Of a stretch of 64,000 nt of DNA, positions 1 to 8,432 are shown piece by piece. This DNA comes from Aurantimonas marina. Its GTDB lineage: Bacteria; Pseudomonadota; Alphaproteobacteria; Rhizobiales; Rhizobiaceae. Each line of letters begins with the position of its first letter. Position 1 is the first letter of the stretch. Under the pieces are notes generated by a model that was given only the letters and a program-made list of their open reading frames with translations, had not been told where the DNA came from and did not search any database. Location of the stretch: contig NZ_JADDXW010000001.1 in the NCBI RefSeq assembly GCF_017183135.1, positions 372,001 to 436,000 of the forward strand, read 5' to 3'. The translations under genes and the position numbers were made by a program.

Positions 1-429
1 TACCAGGGCACGCCCTTTGAACTCGGCATTGAGGACCAGCGCGAAGGCAAGACCCAGAACGGTCTCGATCGAGACCGAGATCACCGAGTAATAGACGGTG
101 TTCCAGACCGAGTTCCACCATTGCGGATCGAACAGCAGGCCGAAATATTCGCCCTCCCCGTCGCCGTAATCGACATATTCCCAATAGTTCCGGAAGCCGA
201 CGAACTCGGCCCCCGCGATATTGTCGAGGCTGGCGTTGGTGAAAGAGAACCAGATCGTCTGAAGAAGCGGCCAGCCGGCGACAAGGGCCAGCACGACGAG
301 CATCGGGGTCAGGAACAGCCAGGCCGATTTCAGCCGCTGGCGAGAGAGATCGGAGCGGCCCGCCACTCCCTGCTCCTCGGCCGCGATCGCCTTGCCCGTC
401 GGTGGCGCGCCCAGCGAGACATTGGCCAT
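1..429 (-). CDS. Sugar ABC transporter permease, ThuF/MalF type (partial)
   Basis: This is the N-terminal part of an inner-membrane permease of the binding-protein-dependent sugar transporters; the gene runs off the left edge. The ATG at 429 follows GGAGGA about seven bases upstream. A polar N terminus of about 35 residues leads into a first membrane helix (LFLTPMLVVLALVAGWPLL) and then the IWFSFTNASL and FVGFRNYWEY segments typical of MalF-like permeases just before the permease core. It lies 125 bases downstream of the substrate-binding protein gene on the same strand, so the two are probably one operon. By analogy with rhizobial ThuEFGK the substrate may be trehalose, maltose or a related disaccharide. 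The family is clear; the substrate is inferred. Confidence 0.88.
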   Translation of the reverse strand, partial: MANVSLGAPPTGKAIAAEEQGVAGRSDLSRQRLKSAWLFLTPMLVVLALVAGWPLLQTIWFSFTNASLDNIAGAEFVGFRNYWEYVDYGDGEGEYFGLLFDPQWWNSVWNTVYYSVISVSIETVLGLAFALVLNAEFKGRALV

Positions 430-554
430 CTTCGTCCTCCCGTCGGACCATTCACCTGGACGGCCGCAATGGCCAGGACCATACGTCTTTCAGACTGCGG
501 CGGGATGCCTCCACTGCTTCCCGCCACTGTTCGCCGATCGGTTTCGGCTGGTTC

Positions 555-1817
555 TCACTCCCAGGCACTGCGCTTCAGGCGTCGTAGCCGCTTTTCCAGC
601 TGATCGAGATTGTCCGCGGCCGAGCCACGTCCCGAGAGCGTCTCGTTGACCGCCGTCCAGAACTCCTTGGACACTTCGTTGTATTGGCGCTTGGTCGGTG
701 CTGATGGCCGTGGCACCGCATTGGTGACGACTTCCTTCCATTCGGTGACGATTGGCTGCTTTTCGGCGATTTCGGCATCGTCGTAGAGCGCCGGGATCGT
801 CGGCAGGCGCGACTGATTGACGGCCCGCTGCTTTTGCGCCTTTTCCGAACTCAGATATTTGACCAGTTCGATCGCCGCGTCCTGGTTCTGCGAGTATTTC
901 GAGACCGCCAGGTTCCAGCCGCCGAGACAGGCGGCCGACGACCCGCCTTCGCCGGCTGGGAGCGGCATCACGTCGAACTTGCCGGCGACAGCCGAATCGT
1001 CGCCATTCGACAGGGCGTAGGCATAGGGCCAGTTGCGCATGAACACGGCGTTGCCGGTCTGCCAGACGCCGCGGGACTCTTCTTCCTTGTAGGCGAGGAC
1101 GCCGTCGGGTGCGATCGTGCCGACCCAGCCTTTCGCCTTTTCCAGCGCGGCGGCGGCCTCGGGATTGTTGATCGTGATCTCGCCATCCGGCGAGACGATC
1201 TGGCCGCCGCCGTTGCTCGCCACCCATTCGAGACCGTCGCAGGTCAGTCCCTCATAGGGCGCCCCCTGGAAGACGAAGCCGTTCATCTGGGCGTTGCCGG
1301 CCTCGCGCTCCTTGTCCTGGATTTCCTTAGCGGTCGCCTCCAGCTCGGCCCAGGTCTTCGGAGGCTCCTTGCCGTACTTCTCCAGAAGGTCGGTACGGTA
1401 ATAAAGCGCCGGCGCGTCGGTATACATCGGCAACGCGACGAGCTTGCCATCGACCGTCTGGGACTCGATCATCGAGGGGAAGTGCTGGCCGACGATGTCC
1501 TTGGCAGCCTCGGTCAGATCGACCAGACCGCCGGCGAGTTGTGGCGCCCAGATGACGTCGGTCCGGTAGACATCGATGTCGGCGTTACCGGCCGACAGCC
1601 ACAACCGGTACTGCCCGAACTGGTCGGTGGTTGACGCCGGCATTTCGACGATCTTGACCGTGTGACCGGATTCCTTCTCGAAATCGTCAAGCTGCCCCCG
1701 CAATTCCTCGATGTCCTTGCCGACAGAGCCGGAGACGAGGGACAGCTCGGCGGCGAACGCGCTGCCGGTCAAAAGGGTCGAGGCGGCGAATGCCAGAGCC
1801 AGCCGCGAAAGCGTCAT
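555..1817 (-). CDS. thuE: ABC transporter sugar-binding protein, ThuE-like
   Basis: Periplasmic substrate-binding protein of family 1 (MalE-like), 420 residues. The ATG at 1817 is chosen because GGAGGA lies about eight bases upstream and the product then opens with a Sec signal peptide (SRLALAFAASTLLTGSAFA, cleavage near residue 23). The reading frame stays open for another 62 codons upstream, but that stretch does not look like protein. Motifs such as TTDQFGQYRLWLSAGNADID, YRTDVIWAPQL, LPMYTDAPALYYR and GVWQTGNAVFMRNWPYAY match the ThuE trehalose/maltose-binding group of rhizobia as I remember it. It precedes the permease gene. Trehalose uptake would fit ThuA, ThuB, TreY and TreZ at the other end of the window, but specificity cannot be read from sequence. 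Confidence 0.86.
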   Translation of the reverse strand: MTLSRLALAFAASTLLTGSAFAAELSLVSGSVGKDIEELRGQLDDFEKESGHTVKIVEMPASTTDQFGQYRLWLSAGNADIDVYRTDVIWAPQLAGGLVDLTEAAKDIVGQHFPSMIESQTVDGKLVALPMYTDAPALYYRTDLLEKYGKEPPKTWAELEATAKEIQDKEREAGNAQMNGFVFQGAPYEGLTCDGLEWVASNGGGQIVSPDGEITINNPEAAAALEKAKGWVGTIAPDGVLAYKEEESRGVWQTGNAVFMRNWPYAYALSNGDDSAVAGKFDVMPLPAGEGGSSAACLGGWNLAVSKYSQNQDAAIELVKYLSSEKAQKQRAVNQSRLPTIPALYDDAEIAEKQPIVTEWKEVVTNAVPRPSAPTKRQYNEVSKEFWTAVNETLSGRGSAADNLDQLEKRLRRLKRSAWE

Positions 1818-2012
1818 GAGAAATCCTCCCTGGTGTCCCGATCGAGCGTGCCGATCGTCGGTGCCCTGCATCCAGCCACTCCCACGGTCGGATGCCCTTC
1901 TTTCGAAGCTAGCTCGACTGAAGGGAAACGCAAGAGCCGCCATCGTGAGGCGGTACGCCGGCGACGGCGACCGAAGCCGCGATCGGACTTGAGGATGGAT
2001 CAAATCGCATGC

Positions 2013-2041
2013 GTTCGCACCCGCGGCTTGCGGGTGCGAAC
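2013..2041 (-). terminator. Hairpin downstream of the chain-length regulator gene
   Basis: A perfect 12-base-pair inverted repeat (GTTCGCACCCGC and its complement) with a five-base loop ends 13 bases past the stop codon at 2054. It is very stable but lacks a strong T-tract on the minus strand. It probably ends the exopolysaccharide transcript and separates it from the sugar transporter genes that continue on the same strand. Confidence 0.55.
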
Positions 2042-2053
2042 CGGGCTGCTGTC

Positions 2054-4123
2054 TCAGTGGACCTGACGCCGCTCGCGGATATCGGCGATATGCCGCTTGA
2101 CGGCCGCGATGTCGAGTTGGAGACGCTCGACCTCCGCATCATCCGTTTCGGCGAGATTATCCTGATCGCCGATTTGAGGATTCTGGGCGGCGAGCGCGCG
2201 GATGCCGTCGCGCAATTCTTCGCGGGTCTGCAATACATCGTCGGCGGACGCGGGTTCCGCTCCCGCATCGGGCGAATCCGGGGAGTCGCCTGACGGTTGC
2301 GAGTCCGCATCCTCTTCGCCGGCCAACCGCTCCTCTTCGACCGAGCTCATTTCGAACGGCTCGTCGGATTCTGGCTGGTCCCGGTTCAACTCACCCGCCT
2401 CGTCGCTCGAACGGTAGAGTTCCCCCGTCTCGGCGTAGGCCGCAGGACGGATTCCGTTCGCATTAGCCTGAGCCACATCGCCAACGGCGGCGGCTGCGTC
2501 ATCGCCGCCAGTCTGTCGCCCGTCGCCCATGCCGACGGGAGCGGCGGAATAGAAGCCGGCGGATGGATAGAAGCCCGGCGAATAGAGCGAGCGAGCGCGA
2601 TGACCGCCCGCGTCGAAACCGACGGTGACGGGGGCGCCATCCGAGGCGGCACGATGGAATGGCCGGACCTCCTGGAAGAACAGGACAGCGGCGCGGAGCA
2701 CCGCGATGCCGATCCCGGCGAGAAAGCCGAGAATGGCACCGAGGAGGACCATCATCCGCCGGGACAGGCTCGACGGCTCCAGCGGCGGTGTCGCCTCGGA
2801 GATGACATGGACGTTGGCGGTATTCAGGCTTTCCTGCTCGCCAGTTTCGCGCGCGCGAAGCAGGAACGCCTCGTAGACCGCCCGTGACGCTTCGACCTCG
2901 CGCTCGAGTTCGCGGAGCTTGACGAAGGATTCGCTGGTCGCGAGCTGCTTGGTCTTCAACGCGGTGATCTGCTCGGTCAGGTCACGATCGGTCTGTTCGG
3001 CGCGGGTCAAATCGGTCTGCGCTGCGGCGACGATGCGGTTCAGTTCGGCGCGGATGGCGTTCCTGGCCGAGGCCAGCGCCTCCTGACTGGCAAGGCGCTG
3101 CGGATGCCGGGGGCCGAGTGTGGTGCTCAGCACGGCCGCTTGCTGGGCAAGTTCGGAATAGGTGTTGCGCAGCCGGGTCAGCGCCTCCGACGTCAACTCC
3201 TCGGGGAACGAGCCTTTGACGACATCGTCGATGCTCACATTCTTCATCTGCTCGGCACGAACCCGCAACGCCGCCATCTCGCCGCGCGACCGGGCAAGCT
3301 GGTCGTTGGTGCGCAGAATGTAATCGTCATCGACCAGCCGTCCGCCGACGCCGACGAGCCTGTTTTCGGTCTTGTATTCCTCGACGGCCCGCTCGGCTTC
3401 AGCGACAGTCTGGCGCAGTTCGGCCAGCCGCGACGACAGCGCGTCGCTGGCCCGGCGCGCTGTCTGGGACTGGACCCGCCCTAGTTGGTCGATGAAAGTC
3501 GCGCCGATCAGGCTTGACAATTCGGCGGATTTTTCCGGGTCTCTCGTCTCGACCGAAAGGTTGATGATGAAACTCTTGGCATCGCGTGTGACGGTCATCG
3601 CCTTGCGAAGGTTCTTCAGGGTCACGAGTCGTTGCCGCCCGCTTTGGACGTCGTCCTGGCGGAAGAAGGATGCCAGGTTTGGAAAGATCGAGCCGAACAA
3701 GGTTTCGCCCGTCCCGTTGAATTCCGGGTCGCTTTCAAGCCCGGCTTCGTCGATCACCCGGTTCAGGACGTTGTTCGAATAGACGACCGCGATCTGGCTT
3801 TCGATCAACGCCAGGGTTGCCTCGTTGGGCAGACCGTTCGGGGTGACTTCGTTCTGCACGACCTTGATGTCGCGCGGATCGACCAGGATCTGGGTGTCGG
3901 CGGTGTAGAGTTTCGGCGTCGAGAGAGCCAACAGAATGGCGAGGGCGATTCCCAGAAACGTGGTGAGGACGATCAGCGGTTTCGACGCCCAGACCTGGCG
4001 GAAAACGTAGACGGGGTCGACCAGCGAAGCCTGTCCGGACCGCTCGCCAACACTCACATTCGAGCCCAGTAGGGCGCTCGCCGTCTGATTTGTCGTGGAG
4101 GAAGTCGAGAACATGGGCGTCAC
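2054..4123 (-). CDS. Polysaccharide co-polymerase (Wzz/GumC-type) without kinase domain
   Basis: Inner-membrane chain-length regulator for Wzy-dependent polysaccharide export, 689 residues. A Wzz domain with a first membrane helix (near residues 49-68) is followed by a long periplasmic region with two coiled-coil stretches (about 225-300 and 370-470). A second helix after the proline-rich ATPPLEPSSLSRR segment (about 485-520) closes the module. There is no Walker motif or tyrosine cluster, so the autokinase part of BY-kinases is absent. Instead a cytoplasmic tail of about 170 residues is acidic and low in complexity and ends in a short predicted coiled coil (VERLQLDIAAVKRHIADIRE). The first codon here is GTG at 4123; ATG at 4114, three residues in, is equally possible. 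It lies downstream of the GH10 gene and opens the polysaccharide locus. Confidence 0.88.
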   Translation of the reverse strand: MTPMFSTSSTTNQTASALLGSNVSVGERSGQASLVDPVYVFRQVWASKPLIVLTTFLGIALAILLALSTPKLYTADTQILVDPRDIKVVQNEVTPNGLPNEATLALIESQIAVVYSNNVLNRVIDEAGLESDPEFNGTGETLFGSIFPNLASFFRQDDVQSGRQRLVTLKNLRKAMTVTRDAKSFIINLSVETRDPEKSAELSSLIGATFIDQLGRVQSQTARRASDALSSRLAELRQTVAEAERAVEEYKTENRLVGVGGRLVDDDYILRTNDQLARSRGEMAALRVRAEQMKNVSIDDVVKGSFPEELTSEALTRLRNTYSELAQQAAVLSTTLGPRHPQRLASQEALASARNAIRAELNRIVAAAQTDLTRAEQTDRDLTEQITALKTKQLATSESFVKLRELEREVEASRAVYEAFLLRARETGEQESLNTANVHVISEATPPLEPSSLSRRMMVLLGAILGFLAGIGIAVLRAAVLFFQEVRPFHRAASDGAPVTVGFDAGGHRARSLYSPGFYPSAGFYSAAPVGMGDGRQTGGDDAAAAVGDVAQANANGIRPAAYAETGELYRSSDEAGELNRDQPESDEPFEMSSVEEERLAGEEDADSQPSGDSPDSPDAGAEPASADDVLQTREELRDGIRALAAQNPQIGDQDNLAETDDAEVERLQLDIAAVKRHIADIRERRQVH

Positions 4124-4177
4124 CGAATTGCCGGAGCCGAACGTCTGTCGCGGACCCTGATCCGTCGAAAATGCTTA

Positions 4178-4207
4178 TTTATGCTCAAGAAACGGTTAAC
4201 GAGACAA
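4178..4207 (-). promoter_or_regulatory. Possible sigma-70 promoter for the chain-length regulator gene
   Basis: Read on the minus strand, TTGTCT is followed after 18 bases by CATAAA in an A/T-rich patch unlike its surroundings, about 55 bases before the start codon. Both boxes match the consensus at four of six positions. It would let the chain-length regulator be transcribed independently of the upstream GH10 gene. Confidence 0.35.
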
Positions 4208-4231
4208 CGGTGGCGGCCTTTTTACGCCGCG

Positions 4232-5404
4232 TCAGATCGATCGCAAACGCTGTCGCAAGAGGGCCATCCAGCGCTTCGCGGCCATGTCCCGGTCGAGCGG
4301 CAACGGGCGGCTCGGATGTCCGTCCGGGCGGGGAAGCACGTCCGAAACCCAGCTGTAACGGTCGCTGACCCCCCAGACGATCACCGATTCCGGCGCCTTG
4401 AAAGCAAAGACTCCGTCAAGGAGATCGGTCACCAGACGGTGGGCCGTCGCATCCTGGGGTTCGGCACCGGGCACACTCTCCCAGTCGATGACATCCAGCT
4501 CGGTCACCAGCAGGCCGACACCCAAGCCGTCGAGCGTGCGGTGGAACTGCTCCAGTGCATCCTTGTCGATCGTCCGGTCGGCGTAAAGATGTCCCTGGAT
4601 GCCGACGCCGGTGACGGCCACGTTGCGATCCTGGAGCTGGCGCACGATCGTCAGCATCACCTCGCGGCGGGCATCGTAGCGAGGCCCGGTGAATTCGAGA
4701 TCGTAGTCGTTGATCACCAGCCGCGCGCCCGGATCGGCCCGCGCCGTCGCGGCGAAGGCAATGGGGATATGCTGCGGCCCAAGCTTCTTGAGCCAGGCCG
4801 TTCGGCGCAGCGGACCCTCGCTGATGGGGTTGTGTGCAATCACCTCGTTGACGACGTCCCAGCCCGTCAGCTTGCCCTTGTAGCGATCGCCAACCCGTTC
4901 GATGTGCTCGACAAGTGCCGCTTCCGCTTCCGCCGCCGTCTCGATCCGCTCCACCCAGTCGGGCGTCGAGTTCCACCAGATGTGGCAGGTCCCGCGCGTC
5001 GAGCGGCCGTGCGAGAGGGCAAACTCCACCAGCCGGTCCGCTGGCTCGAAATTCCAGCTGTCACGCGTCGGCCGGATCTGCCCGAATTTCAATTCGTTCA
5101 TGGGCATGATCAGGTCGAAATAATCGACGGCGGCGTTTCTGTAGGCCGGATCGGCGTCGAAAAACTCGGCCTGGATCGCGCAACCGAGGGGCACCGGACC
5201 GAAACGGGTTGCCCCATGACGCTCGGCCCGGGCGGGCGCGACCGCCCCCGGAGCCAGCGCCAGTCCCGCGCCGGCGGCCAGCAGGGAACGGCGCGTTAAG
5301 TTTCTCCCGCTATTTGAGGTGTCGGATAAAGACCCATCTTCCGCGATCCGGTCGGGGCAGGCCGACGCGGATCGTGCGGCTCGACGGCTGTGAAATATCG
5401 TCAT
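4232..5404 (-). CDS. Glycoside hydrolase family 10 endo-glycanase, Tat-exported
   Basis: Secreted GH10 hydrolase of 390 residues; the family cleaves internal beta-1,4 linkages, classically in xylan. A long N terminus carries a twin-arginine signal (TRRSLLAAGAG, arginines 38-39) ending near ARA at 60. The catalytic domain shows MNELKFG (about 102-108), the acid/base glutamate in WDVVNEV (Glu187) and the nucleophile in TELDV (Glu302). The ATG at 5404 follows GAGGGG. Only 29 bases separate it from the divergent flippase gene. In a Wzx/Wzy polysaccharide locus, an exported beta-glycanase more likely trims or releases the cell's own polymer than digests plant xylan; that role is inferred. The enzyme family is secure. 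Confidence 0.9.
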   Translation of the reverse strand: MTIFHSRRAARSASACPDRIAEDGSLSDTSNSGRNLTRRSLLAAGAGLALAPGAVAPARAERHGATRFGPVPLGCAIQAEFFDADPAYRNAAVDYFDLIMPMNELKFGQIRPTRDSWNFEPADRLVEFALSHGRSTRGTCHIWWNSTPDWVERIETAAEAEAALVEHIERVGDRYKGKLTGWDVVNEVIAHNPISEGPLRRTAWLKKLGPQHIPIAFAATARADPGARLVINDYDLEFTGPRYDARREVMLTIVRQLQDRNVAVTGVGIQGHLYADRTIDKDALEQFHRTLDGLGVGLLVTELDVIDWESVPGAEPQDATAHRLVTDLLDGVFAFKAPESVIVWGVSDRYSWVSDVLPRPDGHPSRPLPLDRDMAAKRWMALLRQRLRSI

Positions 5405-5433
5405 CTGCCCCTCGCGCTCCAGGGTTCTCGATC

Positions 5434-6747
5434 ATGCCATTTTTCGCAGTCTGGATCGAAAGGCTTAAGGGCAACCTAAACGTCGTTCGGGACTACGCCT
5501 CGTTGGTCGGCGGATCGGCCGGGCGCCTCGTCCTGTCGCTCGCCTATTTCGTCTCCGTCGCCAATGGGCTGTCGGTCGGCGATTTCGGCCTCTTCGCCAC
5601 GGCGTCCGCAACCGGAATCGTTCTGTCGCGCATCGCCGGCTTTGGCTTCGTCTCGCCGCTCTATCGCGTCGCGACGGTGCGCCGGCGCCTGGTGGGAACC
5701 TACACCGCCGGGCTGATCGCCGCCTTTATCCTGTCGCTGCCGCTGGTCGCGATCGCCGCGGCCGGTTTCTACATCGCATTCTTCACCGGCGAGATGAACA
5801 TCGGCGCCTTCGCAGCCGTGGTCCTGGCGGAGGTCGTGTTCTGGCGGGCGCTCGAGGTCGTCATCATCGTCAACAACGGCCTCGGACGCTTTATGCGCGG
5901 GGCGATCATCGTCATCGCCGGCTCGGCGATCCGGGCCGTGGCCGCCGTCGGTTTCGTGATGGTCGGCGACGGCTCGCTGGCCCAATGGACGCTCGCCTAT
6001 GCCTGCGCCAACGCCATCGCGGCGGGCTTTGCGATCATCGCCTATTATCCCCGTCAGCGTCTGCGCCTGCGTCCGACCCTCTATCTCGCCAGGTGGCGGG
6101 ACAGCGTGTCCGTCGCCGGCGCCGAGATCATCTTCTATCTCCAGTCAGAGCTCGACAAGCTGCTGGTCCTGTCGCTCGGCGGACCGCAGATGGCCGGCAT
6201 CTACGCTATCTTGATGCGACTCATCGATCTCACCGCCCTGCCGATCCGGTCGTTCAACACGATGATCGTCCAGAAACTGATGCGGGCGCCCGAATGGCTG
6301 ACACAATGGCGGATCCGTTGGGGCATCGAGGCCGCCGTCGCGGCAGTTTCCATCGCCGGCCTCGCCTTTCTCGGCGGTGTCTTGCATTTCTTCCCGGCGG
6401 CACTCGGCAAGAATGTCGCCGAGGCCGCGCCCTTGGTGCTGCTCGCGCTATTCGTGCCGGCCTTCCGCAATCTGGTCGAATATGAGAGCGAGCTTCTTTA
6501 TGCGCGTGGCAAGACCGGGATACGCGCCCTGATCTTGGCGGTCGTCGGCCTCATCAAGGCGGGACTTTTGGTCGTTCTATTGCGAGCCGCGCCGCAGCCG
6601 GAGACCTGGATTTTCGGCCTGAATGGGCTGTTCCTGACGCTTTGGATCGTGTCCGCCGCCGCGACCTACGCGGCATTCGACTGGACCGGCCCACGTGCTG
6701 CGCGCTCGGCGCGGCGTCTTATGCCAGCCCAGCAGCCCGGCGAATGA
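5434..6747 (+). CDS. Polysaccharide flippase, Wzx/MATE-like
   Basis: Integral membrane protein of 437 residues with about 12 hydrophobic segments, resembling oligosaccharide flippases that move undecaprenyl-linked repeat units across the inner membrane. Typical features are the glycine/serine-rich first helices (LVGGSAGRLVLSLAYFVSVA), the SVGDFGLFATASA segment, and SELDKLLVLSLGGPQMAGIYAILMR near residues 235-260. ATG 5434 is chosen over the open frame reaching back to 5209 because that extension overlaps the divergent GH10 gene and reads as its shadow. The 3' end overlaps the convergent DUF6492 gene by 29 bases. It is the only flippase candidate in the locus. Confidence 0.85.
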   Translation: MPFFAVWIERLKGNLNVVRDYASLVGGSAGRLVLSLAYFVSVANGLSVGDFGLFATASATGIVLSRIAGFGFVSPLYRVATVRRRLVGTYTAGLIAAFILSLPLVAIAAAGFYIAFFTGEMNIGAFAAVVLAEVVFWRALEVVIIVNNGLGRFMRGAIIVIAGSAIRAVAAVGFVMVGDGSLAQWTLAYACANAIAAGFAIIAYYPRQRLRLRPTLYLARWRDSVSVAGAEIIFYLQSELDKLLVLSLGGPQMAGIYAILMRLIDLTALPIRSFNTMIVQKLMRAPEWLTQWRIRWGIEAAVAAVSIAGLAFLGGVLHFFPAALGKNVAEAAPLVLLALFVPAFRNLVEYESELLYARGKTGIRALILAVVGLIKAGLLVVLLRAAPQPETWIFGLNGLFLTLWIVSAAATYAAFDWTGPRAARSARRLMPAQQPGE

Positions 6748-7642
6748 GGTCAGGACCGGTGCCGGTGAAGGACTGGATGCCGGCAGCCACCTGATGGGGC
6801 TCCAGTCCGGTGGCGAAATCCTCCAGCTCGCGCGAGCCGAGGGCCCCGCCGTTCCAGTAGACCTGGCATAATTCCAGATCGCTTGGCGCATGGCGATCGG
6901 GCCGATCTTCGCACTCATCGACAAAGCGCCCGTAGATCGTGCATTCCGACAGGCGGCGCGAAGCCGCAAGCGCCACAAGCCACGATTTGTCGGTGCGCGC
7001 CTCGATTCGACGCTTGAGGTCGTGCACGGTGTCCGTTCGCCAGGCCAGAAGCGTCGTAATGTAGGCCGTGTCGGTCCACGGCGGCGCGGCGATGCCGAGC
7101 AGGTCGCCGGCCCGTCGCGACCATTCGCGGTGTTCGTCACGCGCGACGGGATCGATGGTCGCGACCGCGCCCTTGCGACGGAAGAAACGAACCTTGCCGT
7201 CGCTCGACAGGCTGCCGACGTCAAACTCCCGCAGAAAGACCACGTCCGAATCCACGGAGAGCATCACCTCTTCCTCGATCGTCGCGGCGATCGCCAGCCG
7301 CCGCAATTGCTGGACATGCCAGCCGCGAAGCGGTGGACCGTAAGCCGACAACCAGAGCCGCCGACGGCCGAAGGACAAGGGGTCCGGGAACGGGCGCAAC
7401 CAACGCGGCAGCAGCTCGCGCTCGTCGACGATCTCGCGCTGCGACCCGGCCAGTTGGCGAAACAGCGCGAGGTCGCCGGCCTCGACCAGGATCAGGTGGC
7501 GCGTAAAGCCGGTGACGCGCCGATCGATGCTTTCGCAGAGCAACCGGCATCGCTCTAAATCGCCGCGATAACTGGCTGTCACGATCGCCGAGCGCATCGA
7601 TCGACCTCTTGAAGCGCCCAGCCGTGGCCCAACGTCAGACAT
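6719..7642 (-). CDS. DUF6492 family protein, probable glycosyltransferase-like
   Basis: About 307 residues. The segment MRSAIVTASYRGDLERCRLL resembles the start of DUF6492 proteins, which have a GT-A-like fold and sit in polysaccharide clusters. LSVDSDVVFLREFD (about residues 130-143) looks like a DxD nucleotide-sugar and metal site. ATG 7642 has GGAGG seven bases upstream and overlaps the preceding gene's stop by eight bases, suggesting translational coupling. ATG 7597, 15 codons further in, follows AAGAGG and coincides with the conserved start, so it is a real alternative. Its sugar donor and acceptor are unknown. Family assignment is from memory of the N-terminal motif. Confidence 0.72.
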   Translation of the reverse strand: MSDVGPRLGASRGRSMRSAIVTASYRGDLERCRLLCESIDRRVTGFTRHLILVEAGDLALFRQLAGSQREIVDERELLPRWLRPFPDPLSFGRRRLWLSAYGPPLRGWHVQQLRRLAIAATIEEEVMLSVDSDVVFLREFDVGSLSSDGKVRFFRRKGAVATIDPVARDEHREWSRRAGDLLGIAAPPWTDTAYITTLLAWRTDTVHDLKRRIEARTDKSWLVALAASRRLSECTIYGRFVDECEDRPDRHAPSDLELCQVYWNGGALGSRELEDFATGLEPHQVAAGIQSFTGTGPDLIRRAAGLA

Positions 7643-8432
7643 TGGTTCGCCTCCGATGCGATCGATCGCGCAGAATGCCGAGGAGGAAAAGCGGATTGCC
7701 GAGAATATAACGGCGCCACATCCTGCCGGGCTCCAAGGCCAGACGCCAGGCCCATTCCATGCGCAGGCGTCGAATAGCGAGCGGCGCCCGCGCGACATTG
7801 CCAGCGAGAAAGTCGAACAGCGCGCCGACGCCGACGAAGAGCCGGCCCTGACGCTCGCCCAGATGATCGGCGATGAAGAGTTCCTGGGCCGGAACCCCCA
7901 TGGCGACGAGGACGATGTCGGCCTTGGCCGCGGCGAGGTCGTCCAGGACGCGGGCACAGCCTTCATGGTCGAAGAACCCGTCCGACACCACCAGATAATC
8001 ATGCGCCGGAATATCGGCTGCGAGCCGGGTCGCCGCGCGCTCGGCGATGCCCGGCGCGCCTCCAATCAGGGCGACGCGCAGGCGGCCGTCGAGCGAGGCG
8101 AGAAGGCGGGGCAGAAAATCGGTGCCGTTGAGGTTCTCGCTGAACGGTTTTCCGTAGAGCATCCGCGCCGCGATATCGACGCCGATACCGTCGGGGATCA
8201 CCAGAAAGCGCCCCAGAGCGCGTTTATAGGCCGCGTCCCGGCGGGCGAGGTTGACGCAATGGGCGTTGAGGAAGGCGAGCCGCGTGGTCCGGCCGGCCGC
8301 CAGTGCGCCGGCAAGCGTCGCGATGACCTTCGCGCCCGACAGATCGATGACCGCGATACCGGCGATGTCATGGCTCGCGACGGCTTCGTCTGGCGAGGAA
8401 GCGGCCGACCAATGGGCGCTCGCCTCCATCAT
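7635..8432 (-). CDS. WecG/TagA/CpsF family glycosyltransferase (GT26)
   Basis: Membrane-associated glycosyltransferase of 265 residues that adds a sugar to a polyprenyl-linked intermediate. Family hallmarks are LAFLNAHCVNLARRD (about 50-64), VIPDGIGVDIAARM (about 79-92), NLNGTDF (about 100-106), IGGAPG and the C-terminal GVGALFDFLAG segment followed by a basic tail that may dock on the membrane. The start overlaps the GT4 gene's stop by four bases (ATGA), and the stop overlaps the next start, so three genes form a tightly coupled minus-strand unit. The sugar transferred cannot be deduced. Confidence 0.9.
   Translation of the reverse strand: MMEASAHWSAASSPDEAVASHDIAGIAVIDLSGAKVIATLAGALAAGRTTRLAFLNAHCVNLARRDAAYKRALGRFLVIPDGIGVDIAARMLYGKPFSENLNGTDFLPRLLASLDGRLRVALIGGAPGIAERAATRLAADIPAHDYLVVSDGFFDHEGCARVLDDLAAAKADIVLVAMGVPAQELFIADHLGERQGRLFVGVGALFDFLAGNVARAPLAIRRLRMEWAWRLALEPGRMWRRYILGNPLFLLGILRDRSHRRRTNV

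Noticed and set aside
1890-1925. AGCTAGCT-centred near-palindrome upstream of thuE as a LacI-type operator
   Set aside because: The symmetry does not extend past the central eight bases, so support is too weak.
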